From assembly GCA_963795435.1 (NCBI GenBank), contig CAWCHV010000009.1:186001-250000 (forward strand): a DNA stretch of 64,000 bases, written 5' to 3'. The notes under the pieces were generated by a model, which was not told the origin of the DNA, made no database searches, and saw only the letters and a program-made list of their open reading frames with translations. Made by a program: the position numbers and the translations under genes. This document shows, piece by piece, positions 8,774 through 17,654 of the stretch. The stretch comes from JAFKFI01 sp963795435. Its GTDB lineage: Bacteria > Pseudomonadota > Alphaproteobacteria > Acetobacterales > Acetobacteraceae. How positions within the stretch are numbered: the first letter of the stretch is position 1; every line of letters begins with the position of its first letter.

Positions 8774-10984
8774 CTACTTTCCTTCCGCTGCAGACTCTCT
8801 CGCTGGCCTCGCCGATACTGGCGCGAGTGCCGCACCGAGTCGGGTGAGCTCGGCCGCATTCGCGACCTGGTCGTCGGTGAACGCGGACCAGATGAAGCGT
8901 GCCGTGCGGTCCGACAACACCCAGTTCAGCGGGACCGGGGTGCCGTGATCGGCAGGCAAAAAGAAATGCACGAACCGGGAAGGCTCACCGCAGAACTGGT
9001 CATGCGCTTGCCGCAGCAGCACGGCCGAGTGACCGCCGCGAACGTGATTGAGGCCGAGGACCGGGGCCAGAATTTGCCAGGCACTGTGCTTACTATCTGG
9101 AATGAACGCCCCATCGGATACGTTGGCGCAGGTCATGACGTCGGCGGTGCCCACACTCGCCTCGCCATCGCCGGTTGCCTGCACGATGATCGGCTGCACC
9201 AACCGACTGGACGGGGGGTGGGCGGCGAGCCATTCGGCGAGCTCGAGCGCGGTCTGCAGCCCCTCATTCTCGAAATACCCGCCATCGACCAGGGAGCCGA
9301 CCTGCGTTCCTCCGCCGGCCGGGAGCATCTCGCCGAACGGCTCGAGGTACGGGAAGCGCGCCGTATTGTTGATCGCCGTGGAGATCGGCACGTCGGCCTT
9401 CATCAGCGTACGGAAGTCGCGTGCACCCCGGAACGGCCACGGCGCGGTGTCGTCCCGGTTCGCCGGCGCCGCGATCGGCGCGGTGATCACCCGATTGCCG
9501 GTCGTCGCGTCGGTGCCGTTCGCGAACCAGAGCGGCATGCCCTCCCGGTACGTGCCGGCGTGATCGGTGTAGAATAGCGAGAGGAAGGGTTGGTCCCATC
9601 CCGGCGCTCCCTCCGGCCGTGCCGCGCGCCAGAGATCCTCGAACCCGTGCTCGATCGCCTCGGCGCTGTCACCGCCACGTGGCTGATGGCCCGTTACCCA
9701 GCGGATCACCGCCGCGATCGGATCGAAGGCAGCCCGAGGGATGTCGTTGAGCAGCCATCCGCCGAGCAGCGGACCGAGCGCATCGCCGGCCAGCGGCACC
9801 GGCTTGTCCGTCACCGGACGCAGCGAGGCGAGGTCCGCAGTATGGCAGGGCGGGTCCTCTCGGCTGAGCAGGGTCATTGCTCCGGCCACCCCGAGGGAGC
9901 CTCCCGACACGCTACTGACCGCGAACAGCGCCGGGCCGCCGGGCTGCTGTGCCTGCAGGACACGGTCGAGCACCGCCGCACCCCATAAGCCAGCCCGCGT
10001 GGCGCCGCCGGAGACCGCGACGATGACCGGCTGCACCGGCCCCGTGGCGGGCGCGCAGCGCCGCGTCCACACGGCGAACAAGGTATCCAGTGACTGGCGC
10101 CGCGCCGGCTCGGCATCGATCACCCGCACGGTGTGCACGTCGAAGAGCGCCGGAACGAGCACGAAGACGTAGAGCAGGATCAGGATCAGCACCGGCGGCC
10201 GGCGGAGCCCGAGGCGGAGCCGCCCGATCCGCCATTGCAGCGTCAGTCCGTCGCACACGAAGGTCGCCGCGACCAGCGGGCCGATCATCAGACCGAGCAG
10301 CAACAGGGCGATCGCCGGCCCAGGAAACAGGAGGGGCAGGCGATTGGGCAGGAGCAGTGCCGAGGTGAACGCCTCGATCGATCCGAGTACCAACGGCAGC
10401 AGTCCGAGCACCAGGAGCGCCATCGCCGGTCCGGCACCGAATGGCGCCCGCTGTATCAACGCGCGCAGACGCGCCGATGCGCCACCTCGGATCCAGGTGC
10501 GGACCCCGCCTCGCGGCGCCGGCGGCGGACCTGATGATGCGCGATGAGGCCGGACGATCGTGATCAGCAGAGCCAACCCGCCTAACACGGCGGCCCCGGC
10601 AACCGTCCAGAAGCTCTGGCTCTGCATCTCGATCACCAGGCCAACCAGGAAGGTGGCGACGAGCATGAGGCGTGGCAGCCAGGTGAATGCCGCCCAATCG
10701 AAGTCGGGACTCGGCGGCTGGCGACGCTGCAAGTCGTCGATGCCGAACCGGGCGGCGAGTGCCGCACGCGACCAGAACCAGGCGGAGCCGCCAAACACTA
10801 TAAGGGCGAGCTGGAAGCTGATCGCCGCCCACACCCGATTGCTGTCGAGAAAGGCGAGCATGTCCCGTGTCTGCGGAGGAAGGGTCAGCCCAATTCCGCC
10901 GATCAGCAGCACCGCCACGGCTGCCCGGGCGGTGCGCACCATCGATCCCCAGGAGCGGCGTGCCCCTTCCCGATCCACAGTCAC
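8774..10984 (-). CDS. Membrane-anchored patatin-like lipase
   Basis: A long protein of about 736 aa. The N-terminal ~290 residues contain about six hydrophobic segments (for example AAVAVLLIGGIGLTLPP and PVLILILLYVFVLVPALF), then follows a soluble patatin-type domain: oxyanion motif VSGGATRAGLWGAAVL, nucleophile elbow SSVSGGSLGVAG (Gly/Ser-x-Ser-x-Gly context) and a late LVDGGYFENEG providing the catalytic Asp of the Ser-Asp dyad. Such enzymes hydrolyse phospholipid acyl chains; here it would act at the inner membrane. The start is inferred from AGGAGG at 10991-10996, six bases before GTG at 10984; an in-frame GTG at 10999 would leave that Shine-Dalgarno inside the gene. The frame is intact, unlike its neighbours. 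Substrate is unknown. Confidence 0.82.
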   Translation of the reverse strand: MTVDREGARRSWGSMVRTARAAVAVLLIGGIGLTLPPQTRDMLAFLDSNRVWAAISFQLALIVFGGSAWFWSRAALAARFGIDDLQRRQPPSPDFDWAAFTWLPRLMLVATFLVGLVIEMQSQSFWTVAGAAVLGGLALLITIVRPHRASSGPPPAPRGGVRTWIRGGASARLRALIQRAPFGAGPAMALLVLGLLPLVLGSIEAFTSALLLPNRLPLLFPGPAIALLLLGLMIGPLVAATFVCDGLTLQWRIGRLRLGLRRPPVLILILLYVFVLVPALFDVHTVRVIDAEPARRQSLDTLFAVWTRRCAPATGPVQPVIVAVSGGATRAGLWGAAVLDRVLQAQQPGGPALFAVSSVSGGSLGVAGAMTLLSREDPPCHTADLASLRPVTDKPVPLAGDALGPLLGGWLLNDIPRAAFDPIAAVIRWVTGHQPRGGDSAEAIEHGFEDLWRAARPEGAPGWDQPFLSLFYTDHAGTYREGMPLWFANGTDATTGNRVITAPIAAPANRDDTAPWPFRGARDFRTLMKADVPISTAINNTARFPYLEPFGEMLPAGGGTQVGSLVDGGYFENEGLQTALELAEWLAAHPPSSRLVQPIIVQATGDGEASVGTADVMTCANVSDGAFIPDSKHSAWQILAPVLGLNHVRGGHSAVLLRQAHDQFCGEPSRFVHFFLPADHGTPVPLNWVLSDRTARFIWSAFTDDQVANAAELTRLGAALAPVSARPARESAAEGK

Positions 10985-11180
10985 AGCTTGCCTCCTCACG
11001 GGGACTTCCAGCTGGAAAGGCTACCCCAGCGGCGCTCGCAACGCATCCGTATTCATTGCGAAAGGCGGAAATACTCGAGGCATGCTTCTGCGCGCCTGCT
11101 CGACCTCGCCGACTGGCGCGACCACACTGTGGGGCTCACCCGGCACGCCTTCCAACGTTGCGACTGACAAGAGCGCGACC

Positions 11181-11968
11181 ATGGGATCGAATGGTGGCAT
11201 GTCGATTGGCACTGCCCGGGGGCTCGAGACCTCCCTCTATGACGCCGTCAAATGCTTCCTTGAGGCGCAGGGCTTCGAGGTGAAGGGAGAGGTGTGCGGC
11301 TGCGATATCGTGGCTGTGCGCCAAGGCGAACCGCCGGTGCTCGTGGTCACAGAGCTGAAATGATCCTCTCCTTGGAGCTGGTGCTGCAGGGGGTCGAGCG
11401 TCTGCGCGTCGCGGATGAGGTCTGGTTGGCGGTTTTGGCGACGCGCCGTGGCCGGGATCGAGATCATCGGGCGCACCGTCTCTGCCGGCTGCTGGGCTTT
11501 GGCTTGCTGGCGGTGCATCCGGCACGGAACCGCGTCGAGATCTTGGCCGAACCCGCGCCGTATCGCCCACGGCCGAATCTCCGTCAGCGTCGCCGCCTGC
11601 TGAAGGAGCACGCCGCGCGGCAAGGTGATCCCACACGCGGAGGCTCGACGCGACAGCCGATCATGACCGCCTACCGGCAACAGGCCCTAACCTGCGCCGC
11701 CGCGTTGCAGGTCGGGCCGCTGCGCCCGCGAGACCTGAAGCCGATTGCGCCCAATGCCGGGCGGATCCTGCTGCGCAACGTCTACGGATGGTTCGAGCGG
11801 ATCGAGCCTGGCTTATACGGGCTTGCTGAAGCCGGCGCTGCGGCACTGCGCCGCTGGACGGTTCTTCCGGGATCGGTTCGATCCCTCGAGGACCCGACGG
11901 ACGCCCGCTTCCAGCGATGTGCCGGCAGTGCGGGGTCAAGCGTACCGCCGGCAACTACGCTATCCTGA
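11181..11968 (+). pseudogene. DUF2161 putative nuclease-fold protein, frameshifted
   Basis: DUF2161 proteins are predicted PD-(D/E)xK-type phosphodiesterases. The first frame gives LETSLYDAVKCFLEAQGFEV, KGEVCGCDIVAVRQGEPPV and VVTELK, ending at TGA; the rest continues in the next frame from LSLELVLQGVERL through LCRLLGFGLLAVHPARN, PIMTAYRQQALTCAAAL and ILLRNVYGWFERIEPGLYGL. The junction near 11360 is a single-base loss within the ELK/S block, where the putative catalytic E-x-K lies. Outside the break both halves are well conserved, so the damage is either recent or a base-calling error. The ATG at 11199 is an alternative start. Confidence 0.82.
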
Positions 11969-12130
11969 ATGGCGCCGCCACGATTGCCGCCCGCGCTCGC
12001 GATCAGCGCGATGACGACGGCGAGCTATGCCGGCGTCCTAGCCGGCGCCGCAGTGATAGGTTTCGTGTCCGCGGCGATCGGCCTGCATAACGCCATCTGG
12101 ATGCTGGCAATGTCGTTCTTCCTCGTGCCG
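11969..12130 (+). pseudogene. C-terminal remnant of an MFS transporter
   Basis: Immediately after the DUF2161 stop the frame reads LPPALAISAMTTASYAGVL, AGAAVIGFVSAAIGLHNA and IWMLAMSFFLVP, which look like the last two transmembrane helices of a major-facilitator protein. No N-terminal part precedes it. After about 12130 the frame loses this character; 12131-12400 shows nothing I can assign. Confidence 0.5.
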
Positions 12131-12400
12131 CCGACTGCGCGTTTCGTTGCAGTTGGATCGACCACCAAGCGGCCACAACGCCAGCGCGCCAACAAGTTCG
12201 TCGTGCTGCGGCCCCAGCACGACAACTCCATTACCAAGACTGTTGCGATCGCGCCGCTGCGCCAATGCGAGCACCTTGCGCCGCTCGGCGAGTGGCTCGC
12301 CTGCGACACGGCCGGTTGCGTCGCGGCCATGATCTGGGAGGATGAGACCCAAGCAAGGGCCCGATGCCGGTCGGACAGACTTCGCCGGAGGAAGACGCGA

Positions 12401-13604
12401 ATGGAACGACACTACGGCTGGGTTATCGTCGCTGTCGGCGCGCTGATGGGCTGCATCGGCATGGGGTCGATGTTCTCCCTCGCCGTGTTCCTCGACCCCA
12501 TCGCCGCCGGGACGGGCTGGTCGCGGGCCGGCATCTCCGCCTCCATGACGGTCGCCTTCCTCGCCATGGGGGTCGGCGCCTTCGGCTGGGGCTGGGTCTG
12601 CGACCGCCACGGCCCGCGGATGGTCGGTGTCGCCGGCGGGCTGCTGCTCGGCACCGGGCTGGTGCTGGCCAGCCGGGCGACGAGCCTGCTTGCTTTTCAG
12701 CTCGCCCACGGCCTGTTCCTCGGGGCGGCGGTCGGCGCCTTCTTCGCTCCCATGATGGCGACGGCGAGCGCCTGGTGCGACCGCCACCACGCGCTTGCCG
12801 TCTCCCTCGTCTCCGCCGGGCTCGGCATAGCACCGGTGACCGTCGCGCCTTTCGCGCAGGGGCTGCTCCTCTCTGGCTATGACTAGCGCACCGCCCAGCT
12901 CGTGATCGGGCTCCTCGCCTGGGCCGTCCTGCTGCCGGCCGCTACTGCGCCGTCCGCCGGCGATGCCCTCAGCCGCCGCGGCGGCCCGACCGGCGGGCGA
13001 GGGCTTCACCGTGTGCCGGGCCCTGGGTAGTCGCCAATTCGTGGTGCTCGCGGCGACCTTCTTCGCCTGCTGCCTCGCGCATTCCGGCCCGATTTTCCAC
13101 GTGGTGAGCTACGCCATGGTCTGCGGCCTGTCCGCCTTGGCCGCCGTCAGCGTCTACAGCCTTCAGGGCTTGGCGGGACTTGGAGGGCGCCTGCTCCTGG
13201 GAGTGCTCGCCGACCGCCACGGCGCCAAGCTGGTGCTGATCGGGGGGCTGCTGCTGCAGGCGCTCGCGATCGGTGCCTTCCTCCCGGCCCGCAGCCTCGG
13301 GCAGTTCTATGCCGTCGCCGCGGTCTTCGGCCTGGCCTACGGCGGAGTGATGCCGCTCTACGCGGTGCTCGTACGCGACTGTTTCGGCACCCGCATCATG
13401 GGCACGGTGTTCGGTGCCGCAATCATGGCCTCCTGCGTCGGCATGGCGGCGGGGCCGCCGGTCGGCGGCTGGATCTTCGACCGCTTCGGCGACTACGCGG
13501 GGATGCACCTCGCCTCACTGGCCGTCGGGCTCGGGGCCGTGGCGATCGCCCTCACCTTCTCGCCGTCGCCCCGGACGAGGCCCGAGCGCCTCAAGCCGGC
13601 GTAG
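12401..13604 (+). pseudogene. MFS transporter interrupted by amber codon and frameshift
   Basis: An MFS permease starting MERHYGWVIVAVGALMGCIG. The first half (12401-12883) has helices 1-6 with a CDRHGPRMVGV loop typical of the MFS A motif; it ends at TAG (12884-12886) where relatives would be expected to have a Trp (SGYD-stop-RTAQLVIGLLAW). A frame change follows near 12955 and the second half (12963-13604) contains helices 7-12, with a second A-like motif LADRHGAKLVL and IMGTVFGAAIMASCVGMAAG. Two independent lesions make it non-functional. The substrate cannot be inferred; the YGWVIV start is common in monocarboxylate/oxalate-formate type MFS families. Confidence 0.8.
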
Positions 13605-13724
13605 CACCTCGGTAGGAACGATCATAGTACGCGGGGTCACCTTGAGGGGACTGTATTATGGCCATTGCGCAACGAGACCCGCGGCACCACATTCACTCAG
13701 CAAGCCGTCGCGGGGAGATGCCCG

Positions 13725-14349
13725 ATGAAGACGCTTCTGCTCGGAGCTGCGGTCGCGCTGCTCGCCCTGGCTCGCGCACAAGCCGATACAGTGATCGACT
13801 TTACCGAATTCGCGAGCGAGTTCGGCACGCTCAGTGGTCCGTTTGAACTCGAAGGGATTCCACTTCGACAACAGCGCCGCGCATAGCGGCGCCTCGCCGT
13901 TCTTCTTCTATGGCCTCGATTATCCTTGGAGCGCCGATCCGGCCGGCACCACCCTGTCGCAGGAACTCGCCGGAACAACAACGACGCTCACCCGCCTGGG
14001 CGGCGGCGCGTTCGACCTGGACGCGGCCGATTTCGGCGACGTCTATAACCGAGCGGGTAATCCCGAGGACGTGACGTTGGTGGGGACTCGCGCAGATGGC
14101 ACCACCATCTCTACCGTGGTGACCACGAATGGCCTCGCCGGCCTCACCCATTTCACCTTCGGCGATTTGTTCCAGGACATGGTGCAGCTCGCCTGGACGC
14201 CAGGCAACGGCGCCCAGAACGATTTCCTGCAAATCGATAATGTTTCGGTCAGTGCCCTGGCCGCGATTCCAGAGCCGCCCCCGCCGCTGGTCTTTGCGGG
14301 TGAACTCGTGGGGCTGGGGCTGGGGCTGCTGCGCCGCCCCGCGACATAG
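13725..14349 (+). pseudogene. PEP-CTERM exosortase-sorted secreted protein, frameshifted
   Basis: The N-terminus MKTLLLGAAVALLALARAQA is a signal peptide. After DTVIDFTEFASEFGTL the frame is lost near 13857 and resumes one register over as GFHFDNSAAHSGASPFFFYG, continuing through FGDLFQDMVQLAW to the C-terminal sorting signal: Pro-Glu-Pro (IPEPPPP), a hydrophobic stretch and LLRR. PEP-CTERM proteins are exported and processed by exosortase, often with exopolysaccharide. If the shift is real, the product is truncated after about 54 residues. No exosortase gene is visible in this window. Confidence 0.75.
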
Positions 14350-14440
14350 GCCGAATGAACGCCAATCAGAGAATATTCAAAGCCCACTTTCGGGGAGAAC
14401 TGCAGGACCGATGACACCGGCCCTCCAAGCGCGCTCTTTC

Positions 14441-14480
14441 GGATGACCCTGTCCGCACATGGATGACCCTGTCCGCACAT
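14441..14480. repeat. Perfect tandem duplication of a 20-mer
   Basis: The 20-mer GGATGACCCTGTCCGCACAT occurs twice back to back with no spacer, just before the ParA remnant. It could be the scar or terminal repeat of an IS that has gone, or a polymerase-slippage duplication. 14350-14512 holds no gene that I can support. Confidence 0.9.
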
Positions 14481-14512
14481 GATGGCACCAGAGCGCAGGG
14501 AGCCGATCCACG

Positions 14513-14671
14513 CAGCTGGACGCGGACCTGCCGCGCTTGCAGACGGTGATCAGCGGGGCGGTGGCCTACGCGGAGGTCGGCTTCTCCGGATCGGTACCGA
14601 AGGACGGGGCGGCCACGGCGGAGATTGCCGCCCTGCTGGGCGAGTTGCGCGAGATTGGCGGGACGTCGTAA
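14513..14671 (+). pseudogene. C-terminal tail of a ParA-like ATPase
   Basis: An open frame without start, LDADLPRLQTVISGAVAYAE then VGFSGSVPKDGAATAEIAAL and a short acidic helix, ending TAA. It resembles the end of plasmid-type ParA partition ATPases (phrases like AYAEVGFSG followed by GPAAAEIAALL are typical). Everything upstream, including the Walker motifs, is absent. The two following genes keep the tight spacing of an operon. Confidence 0.45.
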
Positions 14672-14708
14672 ACTCGCCAATCCGGAAAGATGTAAAGGCG
14701 GGAACCTG

Positions 14709-15005
14709 ATGGCAGCGAAACAGTTCAAGAGCGTGGCGGAGCGGCCGGCGAGTGCCGCCGTGCTGCATCAGGAGGCATCGGAAGCCGGGCGGGCTCTGCC
14801 TCCGGCGGTGGTGGCGCGCGGCCGGCGGACGGTGCTGGTCAACGTGAAGCTGGCCGAGGAGTCGGCAATCGCGTTGGCGAAGCAGGCAGCGGCCGAGGGG
14901 ATCACGCAGAAGCAGTTCATCTGCCGGGCCTTGGCGGCTGCTGGGGTGCCGATGGACAAGCTGGACCTCGAGGATCGGACGCCCCGACGGCGGGCGGCGG
15001 CATGA
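14709..15005 (+). CDS. Small protein in a partition-like operon, 98 aa
   Basis: MAAKQFKSVAERPASAAVLH starts a mostly helical, basic protein with a central block VLVNVKLAEESAIALAKQA and a C-terminal helix ending RRRAAA. The block resembles short ribbon-helix-helix-like proteins often found after plasmid ParA, where they act as the DNA-binding partner, but I cannot show a DNA-binding fold. It lies 37 bp after the ParA tail and overlaps the next start codon (ATGA). Confidence 0.5.
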   Translation: MAAKQFKSVAERPASAAVLHQEASEAGRALPPAVVARGRRTVLVNVKLAEESAIALAKQAAAEGITQKQFICRALAAAGVPMDKLDLEDRTPRRRAAA

Positions 15006-15283
15006 GCCGCGCACTCGTCGCCCTCGGCATCGCCGGCGCCCTGACCCCCTCCGGGACCACGCAGGCGGCTTGCCGCTGGACCTTTGTCAACGGGCAGAAC
15101 GAGCAATTATGCGACAGTCCGACGGACACGCGGTCGGCCACAACGCCGTTGGTCATCCCGCCCCTGCTGCCGGCGATCATGCCTCCCATCCGGCCGGCAG
15201 TGATCCCGCCGCTCGGCACCTCCTGCCGCCAGGCGCAGGTGTGGAACGGCTCCGCGTATCGTTGGCGGACGTTGTGCCAGTGA
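15002..15283 (+). CDS. Small secreted Pro-rich protein, 93 aa
   Basis: The start ATG overlaps the previous stop (ATGA). The N-terminus MSRALVALGIAGALTPSGTT is a probable signal peptide. The mature part has a Cys near residue 24, a repetitive proline/isoleucine segment (TPLVIPPLLPAIMPPIRPAV) and two late Cys (TSCRQ and TLCQ), compatible with a disulphide-stabilised periplasmic peptide. No family recognised. Confidence 0.5.
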   Translation: MSRALVALGIAGALTPSGTTQAACRWTFVNGQNEQLCDSPTDTRSATTPLVIPPLLPAIMPPIRPAVIPPLGTSCRQAQVWNGSAYRWRTLCQ

Positions 15284-15349
15284 TCGAACGGGCAAGTTCA
15301 GCTTCCGCGCGAGCTGGCGGAGCGGAGTGCTCGAAATGCTCGGCGAAGC

Positions 15350-15544
15350 GTGACGGCGCGTGACGTGATGAGCCGGCTTCGGCGCGACGGATGGACGGAG
15401 CGGCCGGGCAAGGGCTCGCACGTGGTCTTCAGCAAGCCGGGGCACCGCAACATCAGTGCGCCAAGGCACCCCGGCGACCTGAAACGCGGCTTGTTGCGCT
15501 CGATCGCGGAAGCCGCCGGCTGGGAGTGGCCGCCGCAGCGGTAA
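15350..15544 (+). CDS. hicA: HicA-type mRNA interferase toxin
   Basis: The 64-aa product MTARDVMSRLRRDGWTERPG, then KGSHVVFSKPGHRNISAPRH has the double-stranded-RNA-binding-like HicA fold, with the catalytic His in GSHVVF. HicA cleaves mRNA/tmRNA in the absence of HicB. The GTG at 15350 gives the family's usual N-terminus; ATG at 15368 would remove the first strand. It is followed after 11 bp by hicB, the normal toxin-antitoxin order. Confidence 0.85.
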   Translation: MTARDVMSRLRRDGWTERPGKGSHVVFSKPGHRNISAPRHPGDLKRGLLRSIAEAAGWEWPPQR

Positions 15545-15555
15545 AGGAGGGGCAA

Positions 15556-15831
15556 ATGCAGCACTATTACGCCGTGGCCGAGCCGGACGATGCCGGCGTG
15601 TTCTGGATCAGCTTCCCCGACCGGCCAGGGATCACATCGGCAGCGGCGAGTGCGGGCGCGATCGTGTCTCAGGCGCAGGACGCATTGGAATCGGTGCTGA
15701 TGTATCCGCCGGGCGATTTGCCGCCGTCGGTGGAGGACGGCGCCAGGCCGCCGGCCAATCTGGCCGACTACGACAATCCCATCGTCGTGGTGATTCCGTT
15801 CGAGCCGCCGGTGGCGGCGCGGGCCGCGTAG
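15556..15831 (+). CDS. hicB: HicB-type antitoxin
   Basis: A 91-aa protein beginning MQHYYAVAEPDDAGVFWISF PDRPGITSA..., the partial RNase-H-like HicB N-terminal domain, with the SQAQDALESVL helix. An unusually strong ribosome-binding site, AAAGGAGG at 15543-15550, precedes the ATG by five bases, consistent with antitoxin being made in excess over the weakly started toxin. The C-terminus (residues 60-91) is short and lacks an obvious helix-turn-helix or ribbon-helix-helix, so DNA binding/autoregulation is uncertain. Confidence 0.85.
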   Translation: MQHYYAVAEPDDAGVFWISFPDRPGITSAAASAGAIVSQAQDALESVLMYPPGDLPPSVEDGARPPANLADYDNPIVVVIPFEPPVAARAA

Positions 15832-15902
15832 GTGAGGCTGGTCAGCATCGGCATTGCTTTTCAGGCCCGGCAGGTAAAGAGGTGATCCCTCTCAGCCCCT
15901 CC

Positions 15903-16046
15903 ATGCGCTGCAAGTTCGGCACGCGCGCACGCTGGCGGATGTGGCGCAAGGCGCGCGGCTTCCTGCCGCTGCGGCGCACGCTGTTTCACCGGAGGCTGAG
16001 GCGCGCGCCAGCCAGGAAGGTGATCGAGATGCTCGACTGGCAATGA
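15903..16046 (+). CDS. Very small basic protein, 47 aa
   Basis: MRCKFGTRARWRMWRKARGF LPLRR... is strongly Arg/Trp-rich with a last helix VIEMLDWQ. It starts shortly after hicB and its stop overlaps the next ATG (ATGA), which favours translation. Family unknown; nucleic-acid or membrane contact is possible from charge alone. Confidence 0.35.
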   Translation: MRCKFGTRARWRMWRKARGFLPLRRTLFHRRLRRAPARKVIEMLDWQ

Positions 16047-16225
16047 GTGTGGCCGCCCGCCGCTTCCCGCCGCCCTGGACGGTCGTGGAGACACCCGGCG
16101 GCTGGCAGGTGATCGACGCGACCGGCTTCCCGGTCGCCTACGGCGCGGCGCACCGGACGGCGCTCGCCGCCATCGTCGAGAGCGGACCCCGGCGATCCAC
16201 GGCGTCGTGCGCTGGCGCATCATGA
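16043..16225 (+). pseudogene. Small conserved alphaproteobacterial protein, truncated by IS630 debris
   Basis: The start RRFPPPWTVVETPGGWQVID with ATGFPVAYGA matches a frequent small protein type of this class (a PPW..EE.PGGF.V.DANG motif, function unknown). After about residue 34 the reading frame runs into sequence that, partly in another frame, reads HRTALAAIVESGP and AIHGVVRWRIM, which is IS630 transposase. The gene has therefore lost its native C-terminus to an insertion whose remainder has been deleted. Confidence 0.55.
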
Positions 16226-16250
16226 CGCGCCTGGCTTTCTGCTTTGGGGC

Positions 16251-16400
16251 TTACACCTCCCCCAAGCCGTACAGCGCGTTCCCGACCCACGCCAGGTCTT
16301 CGGCCAGCGTCCGCGCGCACGGGCGCGCCTTGGGCGGCGTCCCGCAGCGGTCCGCCAGGAAGCCGATCGCGCAGGCGGCGCTGCACAAGCGGATGCGGCC
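16251..16400 (-). pseudogene. Unidentified coding remnant
   Basis: A minus-strand stretch, AIGFLADRCGTPPKARPCAR then TLAEDLAWVGNALYGLGEV, has protein-like composition and ends in a stop, but has no convincing start. I recognise no family. It lies between IS630 debris and a hydrolase fragment. Confidence 0.25.
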
Positions 16401-16447
16401 GCGGTCGAGCCTTGTGCCCGTACGTGCGTGAGCTTGCTTGCGTCGGG

Positions 16448-16699
16448 TTACTGTGCCGGACGCAGGGCCGGCCGCGCCCGGTCGGTTTCGCGCATGAACG
16501 CGCCGACTTCCCGGTTGAAGTCCGCCGCGTTCGCCAGTCGCACGAAGTGGTTCGGAGAACGAACAACGATATGGCGCCCGTGCAGCAACTTCGCCAGCAC
16601 GTCGGCGGCCGTGTCGAAGCTTCGGTTCCAACCACCCGTGACGATCAGCACGGGGATCCGGGCCTGCGCCACAGCCTTCATCGCGCGTTGCAGGTGGTC
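16448..16699 (-). pseudogene. Alpha/beta-hydrolase C-terminal fragment
   Basis: The segment AMKAVAQARIPVLIVTGGWN, then VVRSPNHFVRLANAADFNRE is the end of an alpha/beta hydrolase: the strand before the catalytic acid (PVLIVTGG) and the His region (SPNHF). The N-terminal two thirds, including the nucleophile elbow, were removed by the IS3 element that begins at 16700. Confidence 0.65.
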
Positions 16700-16753
16700 T
16701 GAAGTTGACCCGCCTTCGTGGAGCCCTTCAGGCTTTCGCAGGAGGAGCACTCC

Positions 16754-17077
16754 ATGCCCAAGACACGCCCGCCTTACTCGCCGGAATTCCGGCGCCAAAT
16801 GGTTGATCTGGTCCGCGCCGGACGAGATCCGGCGGACCTAGCCCGTGAGTTCGAACCGTCCGCGCAGGCGATCCGCAATTGGGTCGCTCAGGCCGACCGA
16901 CCGAAGGGCCGCCGGGAGGAGAAGGGTGACGTTGTGACGCCGGCCGACCGCGATGAGCTCGTTCGGCTGCGCCGCGAGAACAAGCAACTGCGCCTGGAGC
17001 GCGACATCCTCTCTCGAGCGGCCGCCTGGTTTGCTCGCGAGACCGGCGCGGTGCCGTCCGGATCTTCGAGTTCATGA
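16754..17077 (+). CDS. IS3-family OrfA
   Basis: MPKTRPPYSPEFRRQMVDLV begins a helix-turn-helix protein of 107 aa (about residues 8-55), followed by a leucine-zipper-like coiled coil (LVRLRRENKQLRLERDILSR) and WFARETGAVPSGSS. This is the standard OrfA of the IS3 group. Its end overlaps the OrfB start by four bases, where a -1 frameshift normally fuses the two into the active transposase. AGGAGGAG precedes the ATG. Confidence 0.88.
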   Translation: MPKTRPPYSPEFRRQMVDLVRAGRDPADLAREFEPSAQAIRNWVAQADRPKGRREEKGDVVTPADRDELVRLRRENKQLRLERDILSRAAAWFARETGAVPSGSSSS

Positions 17078-17654
17078 GCGCGAACCAGGCCGTCTTTCCG
17101 ATTGCGACCATGGCGCGCGTGCTCGGCGTGTCGGAGACTGGCTACCATGCGTGGCGACATCGTCCACCGTCCGCCCATGCGATCGCCGACGCGGCGCTGC
17201 TGAAGCGGGTGAGAACCGTGCACGCCAGCTCACGCGAGACATATGGGGCGCCCCGTGTGCACGCCGAGCTGCGGGCAGGAGGAGACAGACACGGGCGCAA
17301 GCGGATTGCGCGGCTCATGCGCGACGCCGGTCTCGTCGGCGCCAGCCGCCGCCGCACTGGGCCAATCACGACGCGGCGGGACAAGGAGGCCCGACCAGCA
17401 CCGGACCTGGTCGACCGCCGGTTCTCCACCCCCGGCCCGAACCGGCTCTGGGTCGCTGACATCACCTTCATCCCGACCGTCGCGGGTTCCTCTACCTTGC
17501 AGTCGTGCTCGATGCCTGGAGCCGCAAGATCGTGGGTTGGGCGATGGCGAACCATCTCCGGGCCGAGCTGGTGCTGGAGGCGCTCGAGATGGCCGTCGGC
17601 CAGCGGCGACCGCGCGACGTGATCCATCACAGTGATCAAGGGAGCCAACTCGGG

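Noticed and set aside
12884..12886. Amber codon read-through (pyrrolysine or other) in the MFS gene
   Set aside because: A second frame change follows within 100 bp and the position is an ordinary helix-loop residue; simple decay explains it.
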